From assembly GCA_021647205.1 (NCBI GenBank), contig JAKIVD010000014.1:1-64000 (forward strand): a stretch of DNA of 64,000 bases. Reading direction: 5' to 3'. A program made the position numbers and the translations under genes. The stretch's first letter is position 1. Every line of letters starts with the position of its first letter. Below, in pieces: positions 16,101 through 25,136 of this stretch. This stretch comes from Bacteroidales bacterium (lineage in GTDB: Bacteria; Bacteroidota; Bacteroidia; Bacteroidales; F082). The notes beneath the pieces were generated by a model that worked only from the letters and a program-made list of their open reading frames with translations, searched no databases and was not told the DNA's origin.

Positions 16101-19100
16101 ATGAAACAATCCGCACTCATTTTGTTTTTTCTTGTTTTTACTGGGTACGTTGCAACCGCCCAAAACCAGGCCAATATCTGGTACTTTGGAAATCTTTGCG
16201 GCCTTGATTTCAATTCGGGCGTCCCTGTTAAAACAAATGACATTACTTATTTCGGAATGAATGCGAATGCGGTAATGTGTGATACTGCCGGCAATTTTTT
16301 ATTCAGTTTTAATGCTAACCGGGTATTAAACAGTGATGGGGGAATCATGCCAAACGGTTTGAATCTTATCGGCTATAGTGGTACTTCAATGGGGGCTTTG
16401 ATTGTTCAACAGCCCGGATCAGATCATCTGTATTATCTATTTACTGTTGGCAGAGGTCAGGAAGAAGTGATTGGTATGCATTATTCTGTGGTGGACATGA
16501 ACTTAGATGGGGGGCTGGGGGATGTTACCTCAGAAAAAAACATTCCATTGGCTGATGCGTGGTCAGCGAGTAATAAACTTACATCCGTCCGTCATGCCAA
16601 TGGAGAAGATGTATGGATTATCACCCGTAATTTCAAGTCGGACCAGTATTATGCAGCCTTTCTTTTAACATCTTCAGGAATAGCACTCGATGAAACAGCT
16701 CTGAGTATTGTCCCCTGGAGAAGTGATTTAAATAATGCAGGAAGCATGAAAGTATCACCCGACAAAAATTACCTCGCTGCTGCGTACAAACTAAATGACT
16801 TGCCTGATGAAGCGTTTAAACAATCTTTTGATATATGCAGTTTCAATGCCTCAAGCGGTGACATTGATATACTCTACACTTTAAGTAAAAATCCGAATAA
16901 TTGGACTGAACAATATAGGCCCTGGGCTGTGGAATTTTCTCCGGATTCAAAATTATTATATCTCACCTTTTTCAATGAAAAATCAGGCTTTCGGGAGATG
17001 GAACTGTACCAGTACGACATGCAATTTATTGAAGATTCGCTTCAATTTAAACAATCAGAACTCTTTATTGCACGCGGACCGGTTAATGGTTTGCAATTGG
17101 CGAGAGACGGAAAAATTTATTGTACCGGGTTTGAATTCCATGCATATTCCAATGTCAGTGTCATCCATGAACCCTGGAAACGAGGGACAGCCTGCAATTA
17201 TGAAGCTGATGCTATATATATGGGTGAAGGTGATGTATTTAATTTTCTAAATAATGTATTAACCGACCACCTCTACCGCTTTGAGTGGGAGGGTGAATGT
17301 GCATTACATCCCATTGTTTTTCAGCCCAATTTTCTTCCCGAACCTGCCAGCATCCTTTGGAACTTTGGGGATATGCAATCATCAACTGAATTGTGGCCAG
17401 TACATTATTATCAAAATGGAGGCGAGTATGAAGTACACGTCACAGTTACTTACCCCAGCGGCAGGGTTGAAGAAACTTCAAGGGTAATCACAGTGCTTGA
17501 CTCACCCAATCCTGATTTGGGACCGGATCGACTTATCTGCGAAGGGGAAGAAACAGTACTTACAGCAGGAAGCGATACAGGCTTTTATGCATGGAGTACG
17601 GGTAGTATTGGGAACAATGTATTTAGCATCACCGTTTCGGATTCGGGAACTTATTGGGTAAAAGTAACCAACAGCCTGGGTTGCAGCTTGTCCGACACCA
17701 TCCATGTAAGCTGGTTCGACAAAGCTGTATTTCATGAAGATAATTTGCTCATCACCCCAACCGCTTGCGGTGGAAGCAGTGGAAGTATTACAGGTCTGCA
17801 GGTTGAAGGGGCCGAACCGCTGACTTCTTCATGGTACGATGGCAACAATAACTTGATTGGCACTACTCTCGATATCGCCAATTTAGCCGTGGGCAATTAT
17901 TTCCTGCACGTTTTGGACAGCAACGGTTGCGAAACCATTTCCGAAGCCTACACCATTACCGATGCCGGGGATATCCTGATTACAGCAGTTGATTTTACTT
18001 CGTCCCACTGTTTATTAAATAGTGGTTTCATCAGCATCACTGCCAGTTCAGGAGCAGGCAACGATTTTTCCTATTCCATCGACAATGGCAACAGTTGGCA
18101 AAGCAGTAATCTCTTTGAAAACCTTGCAGCAGGTAATTACTTTGTTAAAGTGAACGACCCAAGCGGTTGCGAAACAGTGTATGAAAACAACCCTGTGGTT
18201 ATTGAAAATATTGAAGGGCCACAAATTACCGCTGTAAATCTAGTCCCCGAAACAGATTACTCAGCCAATGGGCAGATTGATATTTCGGCAACCGTTTCCG
18301 AAGGGGATGTTTTTTATTCCATCGACAACGGCAGCAATTTTCAGACAAACGATGGCCTGTTTACCGGACTTTCAGCAGGAACATATTACTGCATCGTAAA
18401 GGACGGTTTTGGCTGCGATACCACTTTTACCATTGTGCTCAACCGTATTTTTTCGCAGGTCATCGATGCCATTGCGGGTGACGGTTACACCTGCATCGGC
18501 AATGCCACAGCAAGCCCCTTATTGCTAAACAACTTTACCGATGTATTTCGCTTTGAAGTCGTATTAACTTACGACAAAGATGTGATACAATGCGATGGTT
18601 ACATCCAGGTAGATCCTGAATTGGAATCCGGTTTCCAGGCAAGCATCATCCCTGCCCTTGGCGAAGTACGCATCAACTGGCAGGGGGAAACACCCGTCAC
18701 GCTACCCGAAAATTCAAAAATGGCGGAGCTTGTTTTCAGCGGACTTAACGAAGGCGTTTCGCAGGTGGACTGGAAAGCAGAACCGGGCGCAGGGCAATTT
18801 TTCAATGCCTACGGTGATGAAATTGCCGTTAATTATGAACTGGGTGCCATTCGGATATACACACGACCGGAGATTCAGATGGGAGCAGCATCCGGTTATT
18901 GTGAAGGAGATACGGTCTTTATCTGGCCCCATATTAATGGAGGAACCGGGGATATTGCCTATTTATGGGAAGGTCCAGATAATTATACCAGTACAAATAT
19001 GCTTTTGTGGATCAAAGGAATCCAGTACAACCATGGAGGAAATTACCAGCTTACTGTTACCGATACCATTAATTGTATTGAAAGTAGCAGTATTGAGATT

Positions 19101-19610
19101 ACCGTAAACGCACCGCCTGAAATTGCCTTTTCCACATACGACACCATTTGGGCAGAACCGGGTTATCTGTTAGAAGCCGGAAACGGTGCCGAATATTACC
19201 AATGGAATACAGGAGAAATAACCGAAGCCATCCAAATCGACAGCATGGGGCATTATGTTGTGGAAGTCATTTCTTATGAAGGTTGCAAATCATCCGATGC
19301 CGTAGAAATCCTTTGGGGAAACGGAACGCCCTTTTACCTGCCCAATGCCTTCACCCCCAATGGAGACGGGCTGAACGATATTTTCAAAGCCGTGCCCAAA
19401 TACGATTATGTGAGCAAATATCAACTTACCATTTACAACCGCTGGGGTCAACAAATCTTCGAATGCAACGACATCGACTGCGGATGGGATGGAAACTACA
19501 ACGGCAATGCCAGTCCCAATGGTGCCTACATTTACAAAATTGTTTACGAAGAAATTAGCCGGCCCGGACAAAGCAAAACCCTTGAGGGGACAGTGGTGCT
19601 GGTGAGGTAG
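16101..19610 (+). CDS. Large secreted adhesin-like protein with PKD domain and gliding-associated C-terminal (T9SS type B) domain
   Basis: The 1169-residue protein has a signal peptide (KQSALILFFLVFTGYVATAQ). Residues ~25-395 look like a beta-propeller (NIWYFGNLCGLDF at the start; repeated DGKIY and SPDSKLLYLTF blades). A PKD domain follows (ILWNFGDMQSS to GGEYEVHVTVTYPSG, ~415-465), then SprB-like Ser/Gly-rich repeats (each with LAVGNYFLHVLDSNGC or a close variant). A cohesin-like domain (~770-900) comes next. The end is a CHU_C domain: FYLPNAFTPNGDGLNDIF, IYNRWGQQIFE, DGNYNGNASPNGAYIYKIVY. It is exported by the T9SS and held at the surface, with an adhesion or matrix role inferred from the repeats. 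36 nt of its CHU_C code recur at the edge of the group II intron ~1.5 kb upstream. Confidence 0.9.
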   Translation: MKQSALILFFLVFTGYVATAQNQANIWYFGNLCGLDFNSGVPVKTNDITYFGMNANAVMCDTAGNFLFSFNANRVLNSDGGIMPNGLNLIGYSGTSMGALIVQQPGSDHLYYLFTVGRGQEEVIGMHYSVVDMNLDGGLGDVTSEKNIPLADAWSASNKLTSVRHANGEDVWIITRNFKSDQYYAAFLLTSSGIALDETALSIVPWRSDLNNAGSMKVSPDKNYLAAAYKLNDLPDEAFKQSFDICSFNASSGDIDILYTLSKNPNNWTEQYRPWAVEFSPDSKLLYLTFFNEKSGFREMELYQYDMQFIEDSLQFKQSELFIARGPVNGLQLARDGKIYCTGFEFHAYSNVSVIHEPWKRGTACNYEADAIYMGEGDVFNFLNNVLTDHLYRFEWEGECALHPIVFQPNFLPEPASILWNFGDMQSSTELWPVHYYQNGGEYEVHVTVTYPSGRVEETSRVITVLDSPNPDLGPDRLICEGEETVLTAGSDTGFYAWSTGSIGNNVFSITVSDSGTYWVKVTNSLGCSLSDTIHVSWFDKAVFHEDNLLITPTACGGSSGSITGLQVEGAEPLTSSWYDGNNNLIGTTLDIANLAVGNYFLHVLDSNGCETISEAYTITDAGDILITAVDFTSSHCLLNSGFISITASSGAGNDFSYSIDNGNSWQSSNLFENLAAGNYFVKVNDPSGCETVYENNPVVIENIEGPQITAVNLVPETDYSANGQIDISATVSEGDVFYSIDNGSNFQTNDGLFTGLSAGTYYCIVKDGFGCDTTFTIVLNRIFSQVIDAIAGDGYTCIGNATASPLLLNNFTDVFRFEVVLTYDKDVIQCDGYIQVDPELESGFQASIIPALGEVRINWQGETPVTLPENSKMAELVFSGLNEGVSQVDWKAEPGAGQFFNAYGDEIAVNYELGAIRIYTRPEIQMGAASGYCEGDTVFIWPHINGGTGDIAYLWEGPDNYTSTNMLLWIKGIQYNHGGNYQLTVTDTINCIESSSIEITVNAPPEIAFSTYDTIWAEPGYLLEAGNGAEYYQWNTGEITEAIQIDSMGHYVVEVISYEGCKSSDAVEILWGNGTPFYLPNAFTPNGDGLNDIFKAVPKYDYVSKYQLTIYNRWGQQIFECNDIDCGWDGNYNGNASPNGAYIYKIVYEEISRPGQSKTLEGTVVLVR

Positions 19611-19834
19611 GGGAAAGAAAATAAAATCGCAACCGGTGCAAGACTCCCGTCCGGGGGTGTTAACATACTGTCCTGCCTCAACCTGAATAGTTTTGTGTGC
19701 TGCATTGTCCTTTCAGGTCGAAGCCGGCCTGGTGTGAAAGAGACCTGAAAGTACCCCGCCCGTGCAATTTTGTCAGGTCTGCAATTTCGGCACTCCCTTG
19801 CGGCCACTTTTTCCTGTGGCACACGATTTGATCA

Positions 19835-20443
19835 ATGCAAAACCAAATTTGTGAAACGATGAATCTGAAGGAAGTTAAATCGCATCAGCAAATGCTGGAG
19901 ATGTTGCAGGACAATAAGAAGAACTACGTCCTGCTGTATAAAAAAGGCTCCGAAGCCAGCGATTGCAGCTACAACAGCATCGCAAAAGCACTGGAAAGCC
20001 TGAAAGATGTTGAAGTGCTCGCTGCCGATGTGTCGGTAGTCCGCGACATCCACCCAAAATATGCCGTTACTTCGGCCCCTTCGTTGATGATTTTTGAAGG
20101 GAAGCAATTCATCAAAACCGAAAAGGGGTGCAGCGATGTGGATTATTACAAATCGCTGTTCGAAAGCACGCTCTTCACGGCCAAAGTGGTGAACGGCGAG
20201 AAACCGCAGAAAAGGGTGACGGTGTATTCCACACCCACCTGCTCGTGGTGCAACACCCTGAAAAAGCACCTGGACAAACACGCTATCCGCTACACTGACA
20301 TTGATGTATCCAAAGACCAGAAGGCTGCCGAAGCCATGGTGAAGAAAAGCGGACAACAAGGGGTTCCCCAGACGGACATCAACGGGCAGATCATCGTGGG
20401 TTTCGACAAAACAAAGATCAATTCCCTGCTGGGGATTCAATGA
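19835..20443 (+). CDS. Thioredoxin-like/glutaredoxin fusion protein
   Basis: About 202 residues in two redox folds. Residues ~10-115 form a thioredoxin-like domain with the cis-proline motif TSAPSLMIFEGKQ but no CXXC; only one cysteine (Cys44 in GSEASDC) sits where the active site should be. Residues ~125-202 are a glutaredoxin/NrdH-like domain with a complete CSWC centre (Cys136, Cys139) and a GVPQTDINGQIIVGFD motif. The N-terminal half may bind a partner or use a single thiol while the C-terminal half reduces disulfides. The start may instead be the ATG at 19859 (MNLKEVKSHQQ). Gene-free space from 19611 to 19834 shows nothing clear. The next gene, groES, follows 50 bp downstream. Confidence 0.85.
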   Translation: MQNQICETMNLKEVKSHQQMLEMLQDNKKNYVLLYKKGSEASDCSYNSIAKALESLKDVEVLAADVSVVRDIHPKYAVTSAPSLMIFEGKQFIKTEKGCSDVDYYKSLFESTLFTAKVVNGEKPQKRVTVYSTPTCSWCNTLKKHLDKHAIRYTDIDVSKDQKAAEAMVKKSGQQGVPQTDINGQIIVGFDKTKINSLLGIQ

Positions 20444-20493
20444 GTAAATGCGAGAATGCGAAGTAAAAAATAATCAATTAAAAAATAGAAAAA

Positions 20494-20781
20494 ATGAAAG
20501 AATTACAGCCATTGAACGAGAATGTACTGCTGGATATTACGGAGGATAAAGCAGAGCAAAAAACCGCTACGGGAATCATCATCCCCGATACGGCCAAAGA
20601 AAAACCGCAATATGCCGATGTGGTGGCCATTGGAAACATCGAGAACCCGGGCATTGCCATTGGCGATACGGTGGTTTACAAGAAGTTTGCCGGTACCGAG
20701 TTTGACTTTGAAGCCAAAAAATACCTGATCGTGCCCTACGCCGATTTACTGGCAAAAATTGTAGAAACAGAGGAGATATAA
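20494..20781 (+). CDS. groES: Co-chaperonin GroES without adjacent groEL
   Basis: 95 residues with the GroES fold: LQPLNENVLL at the N-terminus, a mobile loop with KTATGIIIPDTAKEKPQ that contacts GroEL, then GDTVVYKKFAGTEF and YLIVPYADLLAKI. It caps the GroEL ring during folding in the cytoplasm. Normally groEL follows immediately, but here the next gene is a lipoprotein on the opposite strand. This may be a second, stand-alone GroES copy, perhaps linked in expression with the upstream redox protein. The upstream sequence shows no heat-shock element that I recognise. Confidence 0.93.
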   Translation: MKELQPLNENVLLDITEDKAEQKTATGIIIPDTAKEKPQYADVVAIGNIENPGIAIGDTVVYKKFAGTEFDFEAKKYLIVPYADLLAKIVETEEI

Positions 20782-20814
20782 GTTTCCCTGGCCTTCAGTC
20801 CAGGGTGAGCGGGC

Positions 20815-22302
20815 TTACCGCTCATCACCACCGCCCTGACCCGGAACGAATTCATAAGCGCCCAGGTCGGGGCTTTCTGTTCGGGGGTTGCCAAGAATAT
20901 CAAAAGGAACCTGTCCGGCAATGGCCTGACTACCGTATCCAACCGCAGGTGATAAGCTATCGAGCCTGTAATCGTTGATGTTGTAGTCAAGAAACTCAGG
21001 ATCCTGGTTTTTCAGGATGTTCTGAAAGAGGGTTTCGTCGGACAGGTTCCTGCTGGTCTTCATCATGCCAAAATCGAAGAAATACAGCGAATCGGCGCCC
21101 CCGTCCATGTCGGTGTCAAATTCATCTTTGTTGTAGCCGTAAATAATACTGTTTCCCATGCTGAAATTCAAGGGGATGGGAACGGGCTGTTCCAGCGTGT
21201 CCAGGAAATAATTGTTCAGGAATAGCGCCGGGGTATTCCGTACCGTCCCCGACCAGAAGTTGGCGATGGTGGTGTGTTTGAAATCAAATTTCCCCCCACC
21301 GGTAACAGCCATGCAGTAACCGCCGCAATTGGCCAGCACCGTGTTTTTTCCCTCCACATTGAAAGTACGGGTAAACAGGCCGATCCCTGTCATGTTTTCG
21401 ATGATCACGTTCTCCAGCACCACCTTGTTTTCCGTGGCCCGCAGAAACGATTCGGCCTGAATGCCGATGAAGCCGTTTTTGATCAGGGTGTTTTTGATGA
21501 TGTGGTCTTCGCCGGGGCGGCCTTCCATCAGCCAGATGCGGTCCCACTGACCGGGGACGTCTTCGTAAAAGTCTTCCAGTCTGTCGCCCTGAAAAATGAC
21601 CGGATTGTCCGGGTTGTCGCCACCCGCCTTTAGCACGCCATCGGCGTAAGCCCACAGTCCGGAACCTTTGTGAAAAAACACCCGGGTTCCTTCTTCAATA
21701 ATGAGTTTTCCGTAAGAATTGATGACAGCGTAACCGTAAATGACGTAAGGTTTGTCGCTGGTCCAGACAGTTGTTTGCATACTGTCGGCCACAATTTTGT
21801 AAGGGGGAAAGCCCGGGGTGTGGGTATCGGCAAGGATGTAGTGGGCATCCTGTCCCCAGGCCACCAGACTGACACTCTGTTCGTTGCCGTTGGTCAGAAA
21901 ATAAATTTCGTCTTCAACGATCAGCGGGTTATTCAGGTTGTTGGGGTCGATGGTTACGCGCAGGAAAATATAGAGGCTGTCGCCGCCGTTGATTTCCACA
22001 TCCTTAAACTGGGCGCCGGCTTCACCGTCCACATTGATGCGGTAAGCCGAGTTGGCACCTTTCCCAAGTGTAATATTCGAGATGTTGATTCTGCTGTTGG
22101 AGGTGTTGTAAACCATCAAACGGTGGGTGGCGGAGCCAAGACTTGTGAACACAGTGTCGAAAATAATGGAGTCGTTGGAAAAGCTAAGTTTCAAAGCAGG
22201 GTCATTGCTTACAATCTCCTTTTTCTTGCAGGCATTCAGGCTGGACAGGATGACGATTACGACCAAAAACACAAACGGGAGGACACTGTTCTTTAGCTTC
22301 AT
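20815..22302 (-). CDS. Lipoprotein with right-handed beta-helix domain
   Basis: A 495-residue protein with a lipoprotein signal (VFLVVIVILSSLNAC, lipidated Cys25), so it is anchored to a membrane, probably the outer one. Residues ~35-150 form an Ig-like or beta-sandwich region. From ~160 the repeated short strands (GYAVINSYGKLIIEEGTRV, IIKNTLIKNGFIGIQAE, NVIIENMTGIGLF, FKHTTIANFWSG) make a parallel beta-helix, as in pectate-lyase-like or polysaccharide-binding surface proteins. The C-terminus (GNPRTESPDLGAYEF) is the typical ending of choice-of-anchor beta-helix proteins in Bacteroidota. No catalytic residues are evident, so a binding or structural role is as likely as an enzymatic one. Confidence 0.8.
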   Translation of the reverse strand: MKLKNSVLPFVFLVVIVILSSLNACKKKEIVSNDPALKLSFSNDSIIFDTVFTSLGSATHRLMVYNTSNSRINISNITLGKGANSAYRINVDGEAGAQFKDVEINGGDSLYIFLRVTIDPNNLNNPLIVEDEIYFLTNGNEQSVSLVAWGQDAHYILADTHTPGFPPYKIVADSMQTTVWTSDKPYVIYGYAVINSYGKLIIEEGTRVFFHKGSGLWAYADGVLKAGGDNPDNPVIFQGDRLEDFYEDVPGQWDRIWLMEGRPGEDHIIKNTLIKNGFIGIQAESFLRATENKVVLENVIIENMTGIGLFTRTFNVEGKNTVLANCGGYCMAVTGGGKFDFKHTTIANFWSGTVRNTPALFLNNYFLDTLEQPVPIPLNFSMGNSIIYGYNKDEFDTDMDGGADSLYFFDFGMMKTSRNLSDETLFQNILKNQDPEFLDYNINDYRLDSLSPAVGYGSQAIAGQVPFDILGNPRTESPDLGAYEFVPGQGGGDER

Positions 22303-22324
22303 TTTACGGCTTTAAATAAGGGCG

Positions 22325-22332
22325 CAAAGATA
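22325..22332 (-). promoter_or_regulatory. -7 element TATCTTTG for the beta-helix lipoprotein
   Basis: The minus strand reads TATCTTTG, an exact consensus match, 22 nt upstream of the ATG at 22302. Confidence 0.5.
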
Positions 22333-22370
22333 ACAATCAAAACAATTACGGTGATTTTTGGTTTTTATTG

Positions 22371-22378
22371 TAATTTTG
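22371..22378 (+). promoter_or_regulatory. -7 element TAATTTTG for the small barrel gene
   Basis: Exact TAnnTTTG match, 25 nt upstream of the ATG at 22404. It is divergent from the lipoprotein promoter 38 bp away. Confidence 0.5.
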
Positions 22379-22403
22379 TCAAACACAATTTATCTACATT
22401 TCC

Positions 22404-22985
22404 ATGGTCGTTTACAAAAACATATTTTTCATTCTCATTTTCGCTTTCAACCTGACAACAGTATTTGCCCAGTATGAAAACACGAGCGGACAAAAGAAAC
22501 AGCAGAAAAAGAAAGAAAATGTGGCGAAGATAAACCGCTGGTTTGCCGGCGGGATGATTGGTGGTGGGTTTTCGTCGGGCGGCGGCGGCTTTTTCGAGCT
22601 ATCGCCGTTGGTGGGTTACAAGCTAACACCGGATTTCCATGTGGGCACACGGGTAACCTATATTTTCTCGAGTTACAGGAATATCTATTCGGGTAGCTAT
22701 AACCAATCCCATACTTATGGGGCGAGTCTTTTTGGCCGGTACACATTTCTAAAGTTTTTGTATGCGCAGGCCGAGTTTGAGGTTTTAAGTTTTAACCAGT
22801 ATTATACGCGTCCTGAAGGAGATCGATATACATTGACAAACCTTTATCTCGGAGGCGGGTATTACCAGTCGTTTGGCCGGGGGTTCTCAACCATCGGCAT
22901 TTTTTATAATGTACTCGAAGACCCGAATCTTTATTATCCCTATTCGAATCCGTTAATCAGGATTGGTTTTGGATTCGGCTTTTAG
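22404..22985 (+). CDS. Small outer-membrane beta-barrel protein
   Basis: 193 residues. A signal peptide (IFFILIFAFNLTTVFAQ) is followed by a short basic/Gln linker and then alternating amphipathic strands rich in Gly, Tyr and Phe (FAGGMIGGGFSSGGGGF, YKLTPDFHVGTRVTYIF, YGASLFGRYTFLKFLYAQAE). It ends in RIGFGFGF, a C-terminal aromatic as used for barrel insertion by BAM. About eight strands can be counted, the size of a small OmpA/OmpW-like barrel. Its ligand or role cannot be told from sequence. Confidence 0.75.
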   Translation: MVVYKNIFFILIFAFNLTTVFAQYENTSGQKKQQKKKENVAKINRWFAGGMIGGGFSSGGGGFFELSPLVGYKLTPDFHVGTRVTYIFSSYRNIYSGSYNQSHTYGASLFGRYTFLKFLYAQAEFEVLSFNQYYTRPEGDRYTLTNLYLGGGYYQSFGRGFSTIGIFYNVLEDPNLYYPYSNPLIRIGFGFGF

Positions 22986-23036
22986 TTTGCTTGTTTCTTT
23001 AACGTACCGGATCTCTTCCGACTTTGATAAAGCCGG

Positions 23037-24500
23037 CTAATCGTGTTCAGGAATGTTTTTTAAAACTTCCAGCGTAAGGTCCCAGAACTTTTGAACAGTT
23101 TCGATATTGATGGCTTCGTCGGGTGAGTGGGCGCCTTTGACCGTGGGGCCGTAAGAGATCATGTCCATGCCCGGATACTTGTCGCCGATCAGTCCGCACT
23201 CCAGTCCGGCGTGGATGGCCAGCACCTCCGGTTTGGTGTTGAACAGTTTTTCGTAAGATTTTTCCGTGATGGCCACGATCTCCGAATCGGGATTGGGTGT
23301 CCAGCCCGGGTAGCCGTCAGAGGTTTCGGTACGGCCGCCTGCAAGCCGGAAAACGCTGACAACCATGTTGGTGATATCCTGTTTCTCGGATTCCACCGAC
23401 GAGCGCTGGCTGGTGGTCACCAGGATTTCATCTTCCAGAAACTTTACGGATGCGAGGTTGGTTGAGGTTTCCACGAAGTTTTCGATGTCCTGCGACATGG
23501 CGATCACGCCGTGCGGACAGGCGTACAAGGCATTGACCAGTTCCAGGAAGGAATCGTCATCGATGACAAAATCAGGCATGTCAGCGGGCTCGGCAGAAAA
23601 GTGGAGCCCGGGCTCGGTGCCATGAAATTCTTTCCACAACATTTCTTCAAAGCCTTTGGCCTCGGCGGCAAGCAGGGTCCCTTTGCCTTTGGGCACAACA
23701 ACAATGGCAAACGCTTCGCGGGCGATGGCGTTGCGCAGGTTGCCTCCGTTAAATTCATTCAATTTGATGTCGAATTGGCCTTTGTACTCCCATAAAAAAC
23801 GGTTCAGCATTTTGTTGGCGTTGCCGCGGCCTTTGTGGATGTCGTCGCCGGAGTGCCCGCCTTTGAGCCCGGAAACCGAAATTTGCATGGCTTCGCAGTC
23901 CTCGGGAACCTCCTCTTTGTCAAATGGCAGCCATGCCTGGGTGTCCTGTCCGCCGGCACAACCCACGAACAACTGGCCTTCGTCTTCTGAATCGAGGTTT
24001 AGCAGAATTTCGCTTTTCAGAAAGCCGGGTTTCAGTCCGAAGGCGCCGGTCAGTCCGGTTTCTTCGTCAATGGTAAACAGGCATTCGATGGGGCCGTGCG
24101 CGATGTCGTCGGCAGCAAGTATTGCCAGTTGGGCGGCTACCCCGATGCCGTCGTCGGCGCCCAGGGTGGTACCCCGGGCTTTTACCCAGCCGTCTTCGAT
24201 GTAGGCTTCGATGGGGTCGTTTTCAAAATCATGTTCCTTGTCGCTGTTCTTTTCGCAAACCATGTCGATGTGGCTTTGGAGTACTACGGATTTCCGCTTC
24301 TCCATCCCGGCAGTTGCCGCTTTGCGGATGAGGACATTCCCAATTTCATCCTGTAGGGTTTCGAGTTTGTTTTTTTTGCCAAAATCCAGCAGGTAGGCAA
24401 TAATCTTTTCTTCCTTTTTTGAAGGGCGGGGAATTTCCAGGATGTCTTTAAAATATTGCCAGACAACGGCAGGTTGCAGTTTCAAAATTTCTTCGTTCAT
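23037..24500 (-). CDS. pepD: Aminoacyl-histidine dipeptidase PepD
   Basis: 487 residues of the M20-type cytosolic dipeptidase family. The zinc-binding motifs are visible: LQSHIDMVCEKN, then GTTLGADDGIGVA with the metal-bridging Asp, FTIDEETGLTGAFG with the catalytic and metal Glu, and the late SPDEAINIETV segment. The enzyme hydrolyses Xaa-His and other dipeptides such as carnosine. MNEEILKLQP at 24500 is the start; a -7 element lies 22 nt upstream, which excludes the longer frame. A 14-bp-period repeat begins right behind that promoter. Confidence 0.95.
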   Translation of the reverse strand: MNEEILKLQPAVVWQYFKDILEIPRPSKKEEKIIAYLLDFGKKNKLETLQDEIGNVLIRKAATAGMEKRKSVVLQSHIDMVCEKNSDKEHDFENDPIEAYIEDGWVKARGTTLGADDGIGVAAQLAILAADDIAHGPIECLFTIDEETGLTGAFGLKPGFLKSEILLNLDSEDEGQLFVGCAGGQDTQAWLPFDKEEVPEDCEAMQISVSGLKGGHSGDDIHKGRGNANKMLNRFLWEYKGQFDIKLNEFNGGNLRNAIAREAFAIVVVPKGKGTLLAAEAKGFEEMLWKEFHGTEPGLHFSAEPADMPDFVIDDDSFLELVNALYACPHGVIAMSQDIENFVETSTNLASVKFLEDEILVTTSQRSSVESEKQDITNMVVSVFRLAGGRTETSDGYPGWTPNPDSEIVAITEKSYEKLFNTKPEVLAIHAGLECGLIGDKYPGMDMISYGPTVKGAHSPDEAINIETVQKFWDLTLEVLKNIPEHD

Positions 24501-24522
24501 GGGTTTTTGTATTGTGGTTTTG

Positions 24523-24530
24523 CAAAGGTA
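24523..24530 (-). promoter_or_regulatory. -7 element TACCTTTG for pepD
   Basis: Exact consensus on the minus strand, 22 nt upstream of the pepD ATG. The expected -33 position (~24550) abuts the heptamer array. Confidence 0.5.
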
Positions 24531-24556
24531 GAAAAACAAGTGGAGGGGGAGGTGTT

Positions 24557-24652
24557 AAAAAAAGTTGAAAGTAAAAAGTTGAAAGTAAAAAGTTGAAAGT
24601 AAAAAGTTGAAAGTAAAAAGTTGAAAGTAAAAAGTTGAAAGTTGAAAGTTGA
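24557..24652. repeat. Heptamer array AAAAAGTTGAAAGT (6 units of 14 bp)
   Basis: Six near-identical 14-bp units (two 7-bp halves) followed by shorter GTTGAAA units, between divergent pepD and ppiC. The remaining space up to 24857 holds GTTGGATTGTT repeated 16 bp apart, but no gene. Confidence 0.9.
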
Positions 24653-24857
24653 AGGTGCGGGGGTGGTGATTTGGCTTGTGCGGGTTGTTGGAATGGGGTG
24701 GTTGGATTGTTAAACTGTTGGATTGTTTTATCAGGGCTAATTGATTTCTGAACAGAAACGCTGCGACTCCCGGCTTCCGACTCCCCGCTCCGCCTTTTCC
24801 CAGCAATTCGTAAATTTGCCCGTTCAAATTTGAACAATAATTTAAAGAATAAAAAAG

Positions 24858-25136
24858 ATGACAAAAGCACGCGCACGGCACATATTGGTGTCAACCGAAG
24901 AAAAATGTAACGAATTGAAAACGAAAATAGAATCCGGTGAGGATTTCGCCGCCATTGCCCGGGAATTTTCTTCCTGCCCTTCTAAACAACAAGGTGGCGA
25001 TTTGGGCGAGTTTGGCCCGGGAATGATGGTTGCCGAGTTTGACGCCGTTGTTTTCAGTGCCCCTTTAAATGAAGTTCAGGGCCCGGTGAAAACGCAGTTT
25101 GGTTATCACCTTGTGGAAGTAACAAGCCGGTTTTAA
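24858..25136 (+). CDS. ppiC: Parvulin-type peptidyl-prolyl isomerase PpiC
   Basis: A 92-residue single-domain parvulin: ARHILVSTEEKC at the N-terminus, FAAIAREFSSCPS, GGDLGEFGPGMMV and the C-terminal FGYHLVEVTSR. It is the same size as E. coli PpiC and has no signal peptide, so it should work in the cytoplasm. It catalyses cis-trans isomerisation of proline peptide bonds. It overlaps the end of the opposite-strand thioesterase by 4 bp. Confidence 0.93.
   Translation: MTKARARHILVSTEEKCNELKTKIESGEDFAAIAREFSSCPSKQQGGDLGEFGPGMMVAEFDAVVFSAPLNEVQGPVKTQFGYHLVEVTSRF

Noticed and set aside
24557-24652. CRISPR-like repeat array
   Set aside because: The units are contiguous 14-mers without spacers, and no cas genes are present.
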